DNA of 64,000 nt from Bacteroidales bacterium (GTDB lineage: Bacteria > Bacteroidota > Bacteroidia > Bacteroidales > VadinHA17): positions 62,001-126,000 of the forward strand of contig JALONR010000003.1 in NCBI GenBank assembly GCA_025454815.1, written 5' to 3'. A program made the position numbers and the translations under genes. Under the pieces are notes generated by a model. The model did not search any database and was not told where the DNA came from. It saw only the letters and a program-made list of their open reading frames with translations. This document shows, one piece after another, positions 1-8,376 of this stretch; position 1 is the first letter of the stretch; every line of letters begins with the position of its first letter.

Positions 1-2445
1 TTCAAATGCTGCGACGAAGTATCCGGGATCTTCCACTCCGGGAGCAGTTTTTCCGATGCAGCCCAATATCTGGCTGAAGGCTGAACCTCCCAGTTCATGT
101 CTCATACCACTCATGTCAATCCATATAAGGGCGGTTGAGTCATCATTTCTGATCACTGGTCCAGCAATGCGCCTTACATCTTCCACCTCTGCTGCCGCGG
201 TAATTATTACGGTACCCGGGCTGTATACGGTACCATCAGGGTATTTCTGGGTCATTGAGAGGCTGTCTTTGCCCGTGGGTATATTGATGCCGAGTGCAAC
301 TGCAAAGTTACTGGCAGCCTGTACCGCTTCATATAGTCTTGCGTCTTCGCCCGGGTTTTTACATGGCCACATCCAGTTTGCTGACAGAGATACACTTTTC
401 AGCCCGTCGGGCAGGGGAGCCCACACGATATTGGTAAGTGCCTCGGCAATTGAGAGCACCGAACCGGCAGCTGCGCTTACAAGGCCTGCTGCCGGTGCAT
501 GGCCCAGGGCTGTTGCCATCCCGCTTCTTCCACGGTAGTCGAGTGCAATTGCTCCCAGGTTATTGAGTGGCAGTTGCAGTTCGCCAGCGCACTGCTGCAT
601 TGCTATCCTGCCGGTAACGGAACGGTCCACCTTGTTGGTCAGCCAGTCCTTGCATGCCACCTCCTCAAGCTGGAGTACGGAGTCGAGATAACCGGCAGGG
701 TCAGCGGCATTATATTGCAGGTCAGCACCCTGGCTGACCATAGTACTGTCATTCATGATTGTCCTGGGCGGTTTCCCGAAGAAGTCGGTCAGCTGCAGGT
801 CTATGGGCTTTTCTCCGGTTGCCGGGTTGAAGAAGGTAAACTGGTGGTCTCCAGTCACCTCTCCGATAAGATATACCGGGGCTCTTTCACGGCGTGCCAC
901 GGAGGTAAGCATGTCAGCATCTCCTCGGCGGATGACCAGCCCCATCCTTTCCTGCGACTCATTGCCGATGATCTCACGTGCAGACAGGGTGGGGTCACCC
1001 ACTGGCAGTTTGCTTATATCAATTATACCCCCTGTGGCTTCCACCAGTTCCGAGAGGCAGTTGAGGTGTCCGCCAGCGCCATGGTCATGCAGCGATATCA
1101 CCGGGTTATGATCATTTTCGGCCATCGCCCTGAGGGCGTTGTAGACTCTCTTCTGCATTTCGGGGTTTGCACGTTGCACGGCGTTCAGTTCGATGGAGCT
1201 GTCATATGCCCCTGTATCGACCGAGGAGACCGCACCGCCACCCATTCCTATCCTGTAGTTGTCACCCCCCAGGAGCACTATGATGTCTCCCTTTTCTGGG
1301 GTATCCTTGGTACTGTCAGCCTTCTTCCCGAGCCCGATCCCTCCTGCAAGCATTATCACCTTGTCAAAGCCATATTTCTTCAGGTCAGTGAAGTGCTCAA
1401 AAGTAAGAACCGAGCCGCAGATGAGCGGCTGCCCGAATTTGTTGCCGAAGTCGCTGGCTCCGTTTGAGGCTTTGATCAGTATCTCTTCAGGTGTCTGATA
1501 GAGCCATTTGCGGGGCTCTGAGAACCGTTCCCACTCACGCGGGCCGTCAGGCCTGGGGTAAGCTGTCATGTATACGGCTGTCCCGGCTATCGGGAGTGAA
1601 CCTTTTCCGCCGGCAATGCGGTCACGTATCTCACCTCCCGTACCTGTGGAGGCACCGTTGAACGGCTCCACCGTGGTTGGAAAGTTATGAGTCTCGGCCT
1701 TGAGAGTGAGGACCGATTCAAATGGGTTTACAGTAAAGTAATCAGGTTTGTCCTGGCTGACCGGTGCGAATTGCTCGGCAACCGGCCCGTCAAGGAATGC
1801 ACAGTTATCGCGGTATGCAGAGACCACATGGTTGGGGTTTTCCCTGGTGGTTCTCTTTATCAGAGCGAACAGGGATGATTCCTTCTCCTCTCTGTCAATA
1901 ATAAAGGTTCCGTTGAAAATCTTGTGACGGCAGTGTTCCGAGTTGACCTGGGAGAAGCCGAATACCTCACTGTCGGTGAGTTTTCTTCCCAGTGACCTGC
2001 TCAGGTTTTCAAGGTAACCTATCTCTTCCGGGCTGAGGGCAAGCCCTTCCTGCTCATTGTATGCTGCAATGTCATCAATCTCCCTCACCGGCTCCGGTTC
2101 ATGGTGGACAATGAAAATATCCTGGTCAAGATCATGATAAACACGCTGAAGCATGGGGTCATGAGCCGGGTTGTCACCCTCTGCAGGCTGATATTCCTCA
2201 ATTCTTGTAATCCCTGTCACGGCCATGTTTTGCGTTATCTCCACCGCGTTGGTGCTCCAGGGAGTGATCATCTCACGTCTTGGCCCGACAAATGTTCCTC
2301 TGACGGTGTCAGTGTCTGATGGCCCGGCATTGCCAAACAGCCATGAAAGCCTGGATATCTCGTCCGGTCCGAGTTGTCTGTCCGTGCCGACAGCGATTAT
2401 GTTTCCGGAGGCAGTTTTAAAGAAAAGTACTCTCTTGTGGGGCAT
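1..2445 (-). CDS. purL: Phosphoribosylformylglycinamidine synthase PurL, 3' end cut by window edge
   Basis: Single-chain FGAM synthase, the ATP- and glutamine-dependent step converting FGAR to FGAM in cytoplasmic de novo purine synthesis. 815 codons are visible from the ATG at 2445. The family's single-chain form is usually about 1,230-1,300 residues, so the C-terminal glutaminase domain and stop lie beyond the left edge. Visible signatures are SQVNSEHCRHK near residue 170, KAETHNFPTTVEPFNGAST near residue 250, and HDHGAGGH near residue 450, in the usual order. The start gives MPHKRVLFFKTASGN, a plausible family N terminus. It is the first gene after a 116-bp spacer carrying a TATCTTTG element. 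The long open frames on the opposite strand of this gene are composition shadows. Confidence 0.95.
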   Translation of the reverse strand, partial: MPHKRVLFFKTASGNIIAVGTDRQLGPDEISRLSWLFGNAGPSDTDTVRGTFVGPRREMITPWSTNAVEITQNMAVTGITRIEEYQPAEGDNPAHDPMLQRVYHDLDQDIFIVHHEPEPVREIDDIAAYNEQEGLALSPEEIGYLENLSRSLGRKLTDSEVFGFSQVNSEHCRHKIFNGTFIIDREEKESSLFALIKRTTRENPNHVVSAYRDNCAFLDGPVAEQFAPVSQDKPDYFTVNPFESVLTLKAETHNFPTTVEPFNGASTGTGGEIRDRIAGGKGSLPIAGTAVYMTAYPRPDGPREWERFSEPRKWLYQTPEEILIKASNGASDFGNKFGQPLICGSVLTFEHFTDLKKYGFDKVIMLAGGIGLGKKADSTKDTPEKGDIIVLLGGDNYRIGMGGGAVSSVDTGAYDSSIELNAVQRANPEMQKRVYNALRAMAENDHNPVISLHDHGAGGHLNCLSELVEATGGIIDISKLPVGDPTLSAREIIGNESQERMGLVIRRGDADMLTSVARRERAPVYLIGEVTGDHQFTFFNPATGEKPIDLQLTDFFGKPPRTIMNDSTMVSQGADLQYNAADPAGYLDSVLQLEEVACKDWLTNKVDRSVTGRIAMQQCAGELQLPLNNLGAIALDYRGRSGMATALGHAPAAGLVSAAAGSVLSIAEALTNIVWAPLPDGLKSVSLSANWMWPCKNPGEDARLYEAVQAASNFAVALGINIPTGKDSLSMTQKYPDGTVYSPGTVIITAAAEVEDVRRIAGPVIRNDDSTALIWIDMSGMRHELGGSAFSQILGCIGKTAPGVEDPGYFVAAFE

Positions 2446-2500
2446 AATATACTGATCAATAGTACAATAGCAGCTAAGGCGCCGCCATTGCCGTCGCTTT

Positions 2501-2508
2501 CAAAGATA
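2501..2508 (-). promoter_or_regulatory. Candidate -7 element upstream of purL
   Basis: TATCTTTG on the minus strand matches the Bacteroidota -7 consensus TAnnTTTG and sits 55 bp before the purL ATG. No convincing -33 TTG was found at the usual 19-21 bp distance. Confidence 0.35.
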
Positions 2509-2561
2509 ATAAACAACTGGTGAACCTGATCGGAAACGGGGCCAGGAGTTGCAGTTCCGGG

Positions 2562-3824
2562 TCAGTTTCCGAATCTGGGGTTGACTATGTTGTTGTATAT
2601 TGAGCCGAAAGTATAGCTCAGGCCTATTCCCGCCTGCAGTTCGTAACCGGTTGCCTGTTCCCTGAGCCTGAGCAGTCTCTCGGCTTCTGACAGTTCTCCC
2701 TTTCTCAGGTTCAGCTGGTCATTGATACGGGCTGCCTCCAGGTTCAGGGTGAGCGAAAGTCCCTTGAAAAGTCTTACCCTGGCAAACAGGTCTGAAGCAA
2801 TCATATGTTTGGAGAAGTCGTGAAAATAGTTCAGCCCCCGGAGTGAAAAGTAAATTGAACCCCATTTCTTTTGAACCTGGTATGCAACCCTGAGCTGGTG
2901 ACCAAAGAGATTTTCCCTGGTCTTGTTGAAGATGGTGGTATCAGAGTAATCGTTGAACTGATAACCGATGCTGTAGAGGAATCTCAGCTGGCGATGGGTT
3001 GCCTCTGCATATGGGAAAAGGTCGTACTCGATTGATGGCATAAATGAGGTACTGAAATCAAAGTTTTCCGATGTAGAGGCATTGATATTCCATATCATTC
3101 CGGCAGACCAGTGATCACCCAGGCTTTTTACCAGCAGGTTTTCAACCCTCTCAAAGCTTCTGAGGTAGGTTGTGTCATAATCCTCCTCGATAAATCTCTG
3201 CCTGGTATAGCTCTGGTCAAAATCTATCTCGAACTTGATATCAGGCGTAACCTTGGTTATTCTGACAGAGTTTCTGATATTCAGTCTCTTGTATGATTCT
3301 TCGGCGTTGTATTCGGGACTTGTTGAAATCTCAAACACCCAGTTTCTCCATTTGTCGGTTACCTCTTCCTCTTCCAGGGCGCTGGCGTGGGCAATGTCAA
3401 TCTCATGTATCACAGGTGTTCTGCTTGCAAACCTGAGAAGGCCTGCCTTCATTATGTTTGTGCGCCGCTCCCTGATCTCGGTTGATGTTTCGTAAGGATT
3501 GCTCGTATAGGCAAGGGTGTCATCCATTCCAGCATAGATGTCCATCCCGTGAAAGGTATATGTATAAAGGTCACCGCCATTGCCTGAGTTCTGTCTTGTC
3601 ACGAGTACATAAACCTGTGCCTCCCTTACGTCTCTCACGTAGTTAACCCAGGGGATCTCCTGCCTTGTGTAATTCATGTCGCAGCTGCTGCAGTCAATGA
3701 ATACCTTCACGGCATCCTTTCTCAAGTTAACCTGGGCGGAGGACTCATCCTGGGAGGTGGCGGTTATTGATAAGAGGGTGGAAATGAGTAATATAAAGAG
3801 TCTGATTTTCCTGTGTTGGGTCAT
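2562..3824 (-). CDS. Conserved exported protein of unknown function, probable outer-membrane barrel
   Basis: 420 residues with a Sec signal peptide (about 1-24, ending TATSQ). The N-terminal part holds VFIDCSSCDMNY followed by VNYVRDVREAQVYVLVT; I recognise this stretch from a family widespread in Bacteroidota whose function is not known to me. The remainder alternates amphipathic strands with many aromatic residues and ends in VNPRFGN, consistent with an outer-membrane beta-barrel or porin-like body. The two Cys of CSSC could form a disulfide. It stands alone between purL and the tocopherol-cyclase-like gene, with its own TATCTTTG element upstream. The barrel call is inference; no enzymatic role can be read from the sequence. 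Confidence 0.7.
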   Translation of the reverse strand: MTQHRKIRLFILLISTLLSITATSQDESSAQVNLRKDAVKVFIDCSSCDMNYTRQEIPWVNYVRDVREAQVYVLVTRQNSGNGGDLYTYTFHGMDIYAGMDDTLAYTSNPYETSTEIRERRTNIMKAGLLRFASRTPVIHEIDIAHASALEEEEVTDKWRNWVFEISTSPEYNAEESYKRLNIRNSVRITKVTPDIKFEIDFDQSYTRQRFIEEDYDTTYLRSFERVENLLVKSLGDHWSAGMIWNINASTSENFDFSTSFMPSIEYDLFPYAEATHRQLRFLYSIGYQFNDYSDTTIFNKTRENLFGHQLRVAYQVQKKWGSIYFSLRGLNYFHDFSKHMIASDLFARVRLFKGLSLTLNLEAARINDQLNLRKGELSEAERLLRLREQATGYELQAGIGLSYTFGSIYNNIVNPRFGN

Positions 3825-3852
3825 AATTTATTGTCAATTTATCTTACAGCCG

Positions 3853-3860
3853 CAAAGATA
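3853..3860 (-). promoter_or_regulatory. Candidate -7 element
   Basis: TATCTTTG on the minus strand (TAnnTTTG consensus), 28 bp before the ATG at 3824. No clear -33 TTG. Confidence 0.4.
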
Positions 3861-3912
3861 TTCAAAAGAAGAAGCCAGCCGGATGTTATACAGCAATTGC
3901 GATAAGTGCCGC

Positions 3913-4893
3913 CTATATCCGCGGCATAAGGGTTTTGGTGTCCCCTGATACTTCAATGCACCCGTTTCTTCCCTGTCCGCTGAAGATAATGCGGCCTGTG
4001 GCCGTTTCACTGAGTATGAGGCTGATGACTGAAGTCATACTCTCCTCTATACGTCCACCCATAAAACCCTTTATCGGAGCTGCAAGTGGTGTTGCCTTGT
4101 CAGTGGGAGCGGAGACGGTAAGGAGGTGGTTTCTGTTTCTGAACTCCAACTCAACGCCCGTGCCGGTGACGTCAAGCCGTGTGAGCCTTGCTCCTCCGTA
4201 CTCTGTGAAGCGATAGAGATGATTGTCAACCAGAAGACCTGTGATAAAACCTGTAAAATTGCCGGTCAGCCAGGGGATGCGGGCAACGGAGGACTTGAAT
4301 GAGACTCCCGGGGTGTCGAAGTGGTTTGACTGCATCCAGATGTAAGCTGAGGGGAAGGAGTGGCCCCAGTCTTTTTCGATGTAGCCCCTGCCGCCATTGA
4401 AATCCGTTTCCTCTCCGTTGATTACCAGTGAACCGGAGAGAGAGTGGTCCAGGCTGACGATGCCATGGTTGCATTCCATGAAAGGGGCGAAGGTATAGGG
4501 ACCCATAATGCCGGGAGCGTACCACGGGTTGGGCCATCCATTTGTTACGGTGAAAACAAGCTCTCCCATGACCGAAGGGAGTTCAAGCCTCATTCGTCCG
4601 GAAGAAAAGAAGTTGTTGCCGACAGTCACCGTAAAGTCCTTTTCTGAGGGGATGAATTCCGATGCCTCAAACGGGAAAAACTCCGCGGTCTTTTTCCTGC
4701 CGTCGAGGACCTGTATAAATGCCTGCTTTTCCCCCGATTCATTCATCGAGATGCCGGGAATAAAGGCGAAAGCCCTTGTCTCATCAGCATTGACCACCTT
4801 GAAATACCACCCCTCGAAGTATTTACGGGTGTTGCCCCACCCCTGGTACATGGATGGATTAAAGAGGGACCTTATTTTGGTGAGCAGGATCAT
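3913..4893 (-). CDS. Tocopherol-cyclase-like protein
   Basis: 326 residues resembling the tocopherol cyclase family. The early NTRKYFEGWYFKVV stretch, the middle WPNPWYAPGIMGPYTFAPFMECNHG block (given here only as the WPNP and PFMECNHG landmarks) and the IEKDWGHSFPSAYIWMQSNHF region (landmark EKDWG) are the family's conserved segments. Plant and cyanobacterial members close the chromanol ring of vitamin E. Bacterial relatives such as this one have no demonstrated substrate, and nothing nearby suggests tocopherol synthesis. There is no signal peptide, so it is probably cytoplasmic or membrane-peripheral. It is monocistronic by spacing (88 bp downstream, 198 bp upstream). Family membership is fairly secure; the reaction is unknown. 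Confidence 0.8.
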   Translation of the reverse strand: MILLTKIRSLFNPSMYQGWGNTRKYFEGWYFKVVNADETRAFAFIPGISMNESGEKQAFIQVLDGRKKTAEFFPFEASEFIPSEKDFTVTVGNNFFSSGRMRLELPSVMGELVFTVTNGWPNPWYAPGIMGPYTFAPFMECNHGIVSLDHSLSGSLVINGEETDFNGGRGYIEKDWGHSFPSAYIWMQSNHFDTPGVSFKSSVARIPWLTGNFTGFITGLLVDNHLYRFTEYGGARLTRLDVTGTGVELEFRNRNHLLTVSAPTDKATPLAAPIKGFMGGRIEESMTSVISLILSETATGRIIFSGQGRNGCIEVSGDTKTLMPRI

Positions 4894-4916
4894 TTTTACA
4901 GGTTATGCAACCGGCT

Positions 4917-4924
4917 CAAATATA
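4917..4924 (-). promoter_or_regulatory. Candidate -7 element
   Basis: TATATTTG on the minus strand (TAnnTTTG), 23 bp before the ATG at 4893. The rest of the 198-bp spacer (4894-5091) shows no other signal I can support. Confidence 0.4.
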
Positions 4925-5091
4925 AACAAATTGAGTCAATAGCATATAGATTGTTTCAGGATGGAGGACCGCACAGGATAAAAATCAGATGTGCCGGCCC
5001 GAACAGGATTGAGGCTCAAAAAGTGGTGCGGGGTATTGACGAATTTCCACCTGGGGGCAACCTGTCAGGATGACCATGCTGGCTTCAGGTT

Positions 5092-6516
5092 TCAGCCATT
5101 GCCAATTCCTTTTGCATAGGTTTCCAATGCTCTCTTGCGGGCGGCAGCATGGTCTACCATCGGTGAGGGGTATGAGGGAGTGTCGAGCTCAGGCACCCAC
5201 TTTCGCACATAGTTAAGGTCAGGGTCAAATTTCCGTGTCTGTTCCGAGGGATTGAAGACCCTGAAGTATGGTGCTGCGTCACACCCGGTGCCGGCTGCCC
5301 ATTGCCAGTTGCCGTTGTTTGAGGAGAGTTCGTAGTCAAGCAGTTTTTCTGCAAAGTATGCCTCCCCCCAGCGCCAGTCGGCCAGCAGGTGTTTGGCAAG
5401 GAAGCTGGCAGTTATCATACGCACCCTGTTGTGCATGAAGCCTGTTGCATTGAGCTCGCGCATACCGGCATCCACAATCGGATAGCCTGTCGTCCCTTTG
5501 CACCACCTGTCAAATTCCTCCTCATTGTTCCTCCACGCTATGGCATCGTATTTTCTTTTGAACGAGCTGTCGGTGACATGGGGGAAGCTCCAAAGAATAC
5601 TCATAAAGAACTCCCTCCAGATCAGCTCATTCAGCCAGGTCTCATTGAGTTCAAGTGCCGTTCTTACCAGGCTTCTTATGCTCACTGTGCCAAAGCGGAG
5701 ATGCACACCGAGCCTTGTAGTGCCCTCAAGCGAGGGGTAATCACGGGTGAAGTGGTAATTCCGGATGATGTCATGATCAATGAACGGTACGGGAGAGGTG
5801 GCGGAAGCGGTGATGAAACCAATATCTTCCGGTGTTGGAAATATTACCGGGGGTTTTACTACAATGCCGGCATCTGTCTCCCCCTGCCCGGAAACTCCGG
5901 GGTCTTCGCGCCTCAAAAAGTTGCCGGCATCTGTCTCCCCCTGCCCGGAAACTCCGGGGTCTTCGCGCTTCAAAAAGTTGCCGGCAAGATTTTCCGAAAG
6001 GAATGATTCAGTATCCTTTACGGTGAGTTGCTTCTTCCATGCTCTTGAATAGGGTGTAAAGACCGTATATGGCGTGCCGTCAGATTTGGTCACTTCCTGC
6101 TTTTCAAATATCACCTGGTCCTTGTGAGTATGAAAGGGAATTCCCTTTGACTTAAGAAGTGATGCAATACGGTTATCACGTAGTATGGCATACGGCTCAT
6201 AGTCATTGTTGGCATAAACTGCCTTAACCTCAAAATCGTCCGTTATTTTCCGGAATGTTTCAACCGGGTTTCCGTGATACACTCTTAGCGAAGAACCGGC
6301 AGCAGCAATTTTCCTGTTCAACTCCTTCAGTGCGTTTACGATGAAAGTTACCCGCCTGTCTGTACGTTCTTCGAGTTTATCCAGTATTTCCGTATCAAGG
6401 ATGAATACCGGCATGACCAGGTAGCCTGACCTGAGAGCATGAAAAAGACCTGCATTGTCCTCGAGCCGGAGGTCACGCCTGAACCAGAAAACTACAACCG
6501 GACTCTTTCTATCCAT
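5092..6516 (-). CDS. phr: Class I deoxyribodipyrimidine photolyase with duplicated linker
   Basis: 474-residue cryptochrome/photolyase-family enzyme that splits UV pyrimidine dimers using light and FAD. The N-terminal alpha/beta antenna domain begins VVFWFRRDLRLEDNAGL (residues 8-24). The FAD-binding helical domain has WLNELIWREFF, GYPIVDAGMRELNATGFMHNR, and NGNWQWAAGTGCDAAPYFRVFNP (landmarks NGNWQW and FRVFNP), all typical of CPD photolyases. Residues 180-217, in the inter-domain linker, are a perfect-frame tandem duplication of a 19-residue unit. It is the last gene of the minus-strand murK-led operon, 7 bp after DUF4126. Start is the ATG at 6516. Confidence 0.95.
   Translation of the reverse strand: MDRKSPVVVFWFRRDLRLEDNAGLFHALRSGYLVMPVFILDTEILDKLEERTDRRVTFIVNALKELNRKIAAAGSSLRVYHGNPVETFRKITDDFEVKAVYANNDYEPYAILRDNRIASLLKSKGIPFHTHKDQVIFEKQEVTKSDGTPYTVFTPYSRAWKKQLTVKDTESFLSENLAGNFLKREDPGVSGQGETDAGNFLRREDPGVSGQGETDAGIVVKPPVIFPTPEDIGFITASATSPVPFIDHDIIRNYHFTRDYPSLEGTTRLGVHLRFGTVSIRSLVRTALELNETWLNELIWREFFMSILWSFPHVTDSSFKRKYDAIAWRNNEEEFDRWCKGTTGYPIVDAGMRELNATGFMHNRVRMITASFLAKHLLADWRWGEAYFAEKLLDYELSSNNGNWQWAAGTGCDAAPYFRVFNPSEQTRKFDPDLNYVRKWVPELDTPSYPSPMVDHAAARKRALETYAKGIGNG
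5866..5979 (-). repeat. 57-bp in-frame tandem duplication inside photolyase
   Basis: Two head-to-tail 57-bp units, 5866-5922 and 5923-5979, identical except for one base (5912 C versus 5969 T on the plus strand). Each encodes 19 residues (NFLKREDPGVSGQGETDAG and the same with R for K). 57 is a multiple of three, so the frame is kept. The near-identity implies a recent duplication. Confidence 0.97.
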
Positions 6517-6523
6517 TGTTTCT

Positions 6524-7108
6524 TCAGCCCTGCCTGGATTTACTTACTGATTTACGAAGTTTTTTTCGCAGGCTGGTAAAAATTAAAATAACCAGCAGGA
6601 GAAAGATAGCAAGGACGAAGAAAGGGATCACCAGTGAAAGGATTGAAGTGCCTGTTGCAGCCACGTTTTCCACAGTAGCCACCACAGGGTTTCCTACGCC
6701 GGCCGTAAGTTTTGTCGAGGTCAGCCGGGTCAGGGCGCTGCCGCTCTGTACCACGGCTGCACTGCCTCCGCCAACTGCGGCCCCGGTAATCCATCTCATC
6801 AGCTCGCTGTCAATGGGCAGCACGGAGGTGAGAAGCAGAGTTCCGGCAACCACTGCCAGCGGAGTGGCAATGGTGTCAAGCAGGTTGTCAACGACAGGGA
6901 TATAGTAAGCCAGTATTTCCACTATTGTGGCTGTTCCAAGGATGGCTATCGAGGGCCAGGAGGCCAGCCACTGAAAGCTCTCGTTAAGGGGGAGGATACC
7001 GGATTTGGCTGCTATGGCGGCAACCAGCATCGGTACGAACACCCTGAATCCGGCGCTGGCAGCCAGGCCGATCCCGATTGCAACAGCAGTAATCAGTTCC
7101 GCGTTCAT
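6524..7108 (-). CDS. DUF4126 family membrane protein
   Basis: 194 residues, strongly hydrophobic, with roughly four to five membrane segments and Gly/Ala-rich stretches (AIGIGLAASAGFRVFVPMLV near residues 10-29; ITGAAVGGGSAAVVQSGSAL near 107-126). The C terminus is a hydrophobic helix followed by a basic tail (LRKKLRKSVSKSRQ). The SAGFRVFVP start and VEILAYYIPVVDNLLD segment fit the DUF4126 family, whose function is unknown. It overlaps the upstream serine hydrolase by 4 bp (ATGA) and precedes phr by 7 bp, so it is translationally coupled in the same operon. Confidence 0.8.
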   Translation of the reverse strand: MNAELITAVAIGIGLAASAGFRVFVPMLVAAIAAKSGILPLNESFQWLASWPSIAILGTATIVEILAYYIPVVDNLLDTIATPLAVVAGTLLLTSVLPIDSELMRWITGAAVGGGSAAVVQSGSALTRLTSTKLTAGVGNPVVATVENVAATGTSILSLVIPFFVLAIFLLLVILIFTSLRKKLRKSVSKSRQG

Positions 7109-8364
7109 TGCTTTTTCTTTTTGCAGGGCAGGAGGTTGTTCTCACGCAGCGCCCTGATCAGCGCTTCCTCGAAGGTGTAGAATGATCCTGAGGGTCCGTC
7201 ATGAGGCCCGTCTGCCATGCCGTTTGTTATAAAGATGAAACCGTACTTTCCTTTCGGGTCAAGGAAGAAATCGGAAATAAGACCATATGCTGATCCTGTG
7301 TGGCCGATCATTTGCGAACCAACAGGGAGCACTCCGCCGGCAACCGGTTCGGGGATAATCTGAATACTCAACCCGCGATTCCCTTTCCGTACTCCTGTTT
7401 CGTCTGTGTTTTCGGTGTTGCAGACAAACTGTTCCCTGTGCATCATCCTTATGCTCTTCGCTGACACTATGCGCTTGCCGTTGTATTTCCCTTTGTTTAT
7501 ATGGAGCATCATAATCCGTGCCAGTTCGGCGGCAGAGATCCTGAGCCCGCCCTGAGGTGAAAATACTGCTCCGTTGGTACCCGGAACATATCCTGAAAAA
7601 TCCCGTGGTGAAGACATGACGCCCCTGAAATTATCTGTCTGGGGAGTCCATTTCCCGTCTTCCATCCGGTAGATAACCGCAAGGTTGTTTATGTCTGTCA
7701 CTCCCTCTGGGATATATGAACCGCTTATCTGCAAAGGGATGAAGAGATTCTGCTGGATGAACTCCTCGAATCTCTGTCCGGTTATTTTCTCGATGATGGT
7801 TCCTGCCAGTCCGAAGTTGGCGTTGCAATAAGTGTAAAACTCACCGGGAGGTTCTTTTCTCCACATGTCTTCAGTGTAGTACTTCCCTCCGGGCACCAGT
7901 AGTTCACTGAATGAAGGAGGGTTGCCCACATTGTTGTATGTATCCATGAGGAACGGGTCATATCCGGAGCCTTCGTTTACTGAGCCGTTATGGAGCAGGA
8001 GCATCCTTACCGTTACAGGCCGGTCAGGGTGTGCAGGATTCCTCAGGGGAAACCCCAGGTAGGTGCCGGCATCCTCATCAAGATCCAGCCTTTTCTGGTC
8101 ACAGAGCTTCATCATGGCTGTTGTCATGACCAGCTTGGAGATGGAGGCGATTCGGTATTTTGTGTTCTCATTGACCGGCAGGTTACGGTCGAAGTCCCTG
8201 AGGCCGGTATACCATTGGCCAGCTGTCTTCCCGTCACAAACGGCAACAACCGAAAGCCCCATAAGCTGATATTCCCGGGCTATTCTTTCAACTGCCTGGT
8301 GCATCTGCCCGGTGAGCGACTGGAGTGATAGAACAAGGGTCATAGCCAGGAGTGTCTTTTTCAT
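7105..8364 (-). CDS. Exported beta-lactamase-fold serine hydrolase, possible muropeptide amidase
   Basis: 419 residues with a signal peptide (about 1-20). It has the penicillin-binding/class C beta-lactamase triad: S74-I-S-K77 (SxxK), Y179-C-N181 (YxN) and HTG near residue 359 in MIGHTGSAYG. The family includes beta-lactamases, esterases, D-aminopeptidases and AmiE of Bacillus subtilis, an exo-acting MurNAc-L-Ala amidase encoded beside namZ, nagZ and murQ. The setting here (same operon as murQ and murK, with namZ in the next unit) makes an AmiE-like role attractive, but sequence alone does not fix the substrate. Lies 12 bp after the GH18 gene and overlaps DUF4126 by 4 bp. Confidence 0.85.
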   Translation of the reverse strand: MKKTLLAMTLVLSLQSLTGQMHQAVERIAREYQLMGLSVVAVCDGKTAGQWYTGLRDFDRNLPVNENTKYRIASISKLVMTTAMMKLCDQKRLDLDEDAGTYLGFPLRNPAHPDRPVTVRMLLLHNGSVNEGSGYDPFLMDTYNNVGNPPSFSELLVPGGKYYTEDMWRKEPPGEFYTYCNANFGLAGTIIEKITGQRFEEFIQQNLFIPLQISGSYIPEGVTDINNLAVIYRMEDGKWTPQTDNFRGVMSSPRDFSGYVPGTNGAVFSPQGGLRISAAELARIMMLHINKGKYNGKRIVSAKSIRMMHREQFVCNTENTDETGVRKGNRGLSIQIIPEPVAGGVLPVGSQMIGHTGSAYGLISDFFLDPKGKYGFIFITNGMADGPHDGPSGSFYTFEEALIRALRENNLLPCKKKKQ

Positions 8365-8376
8365 TGCTTGAGAAAG

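Noticed and set aside
56-1467. Long open reading frames on the plus strand opposite purL (including one of about 320 codons)
   Set aside because: They are antisense to a clearly conserved PurL reading frame, show no recognisable domain, and overlap one another; explained by codon composition.
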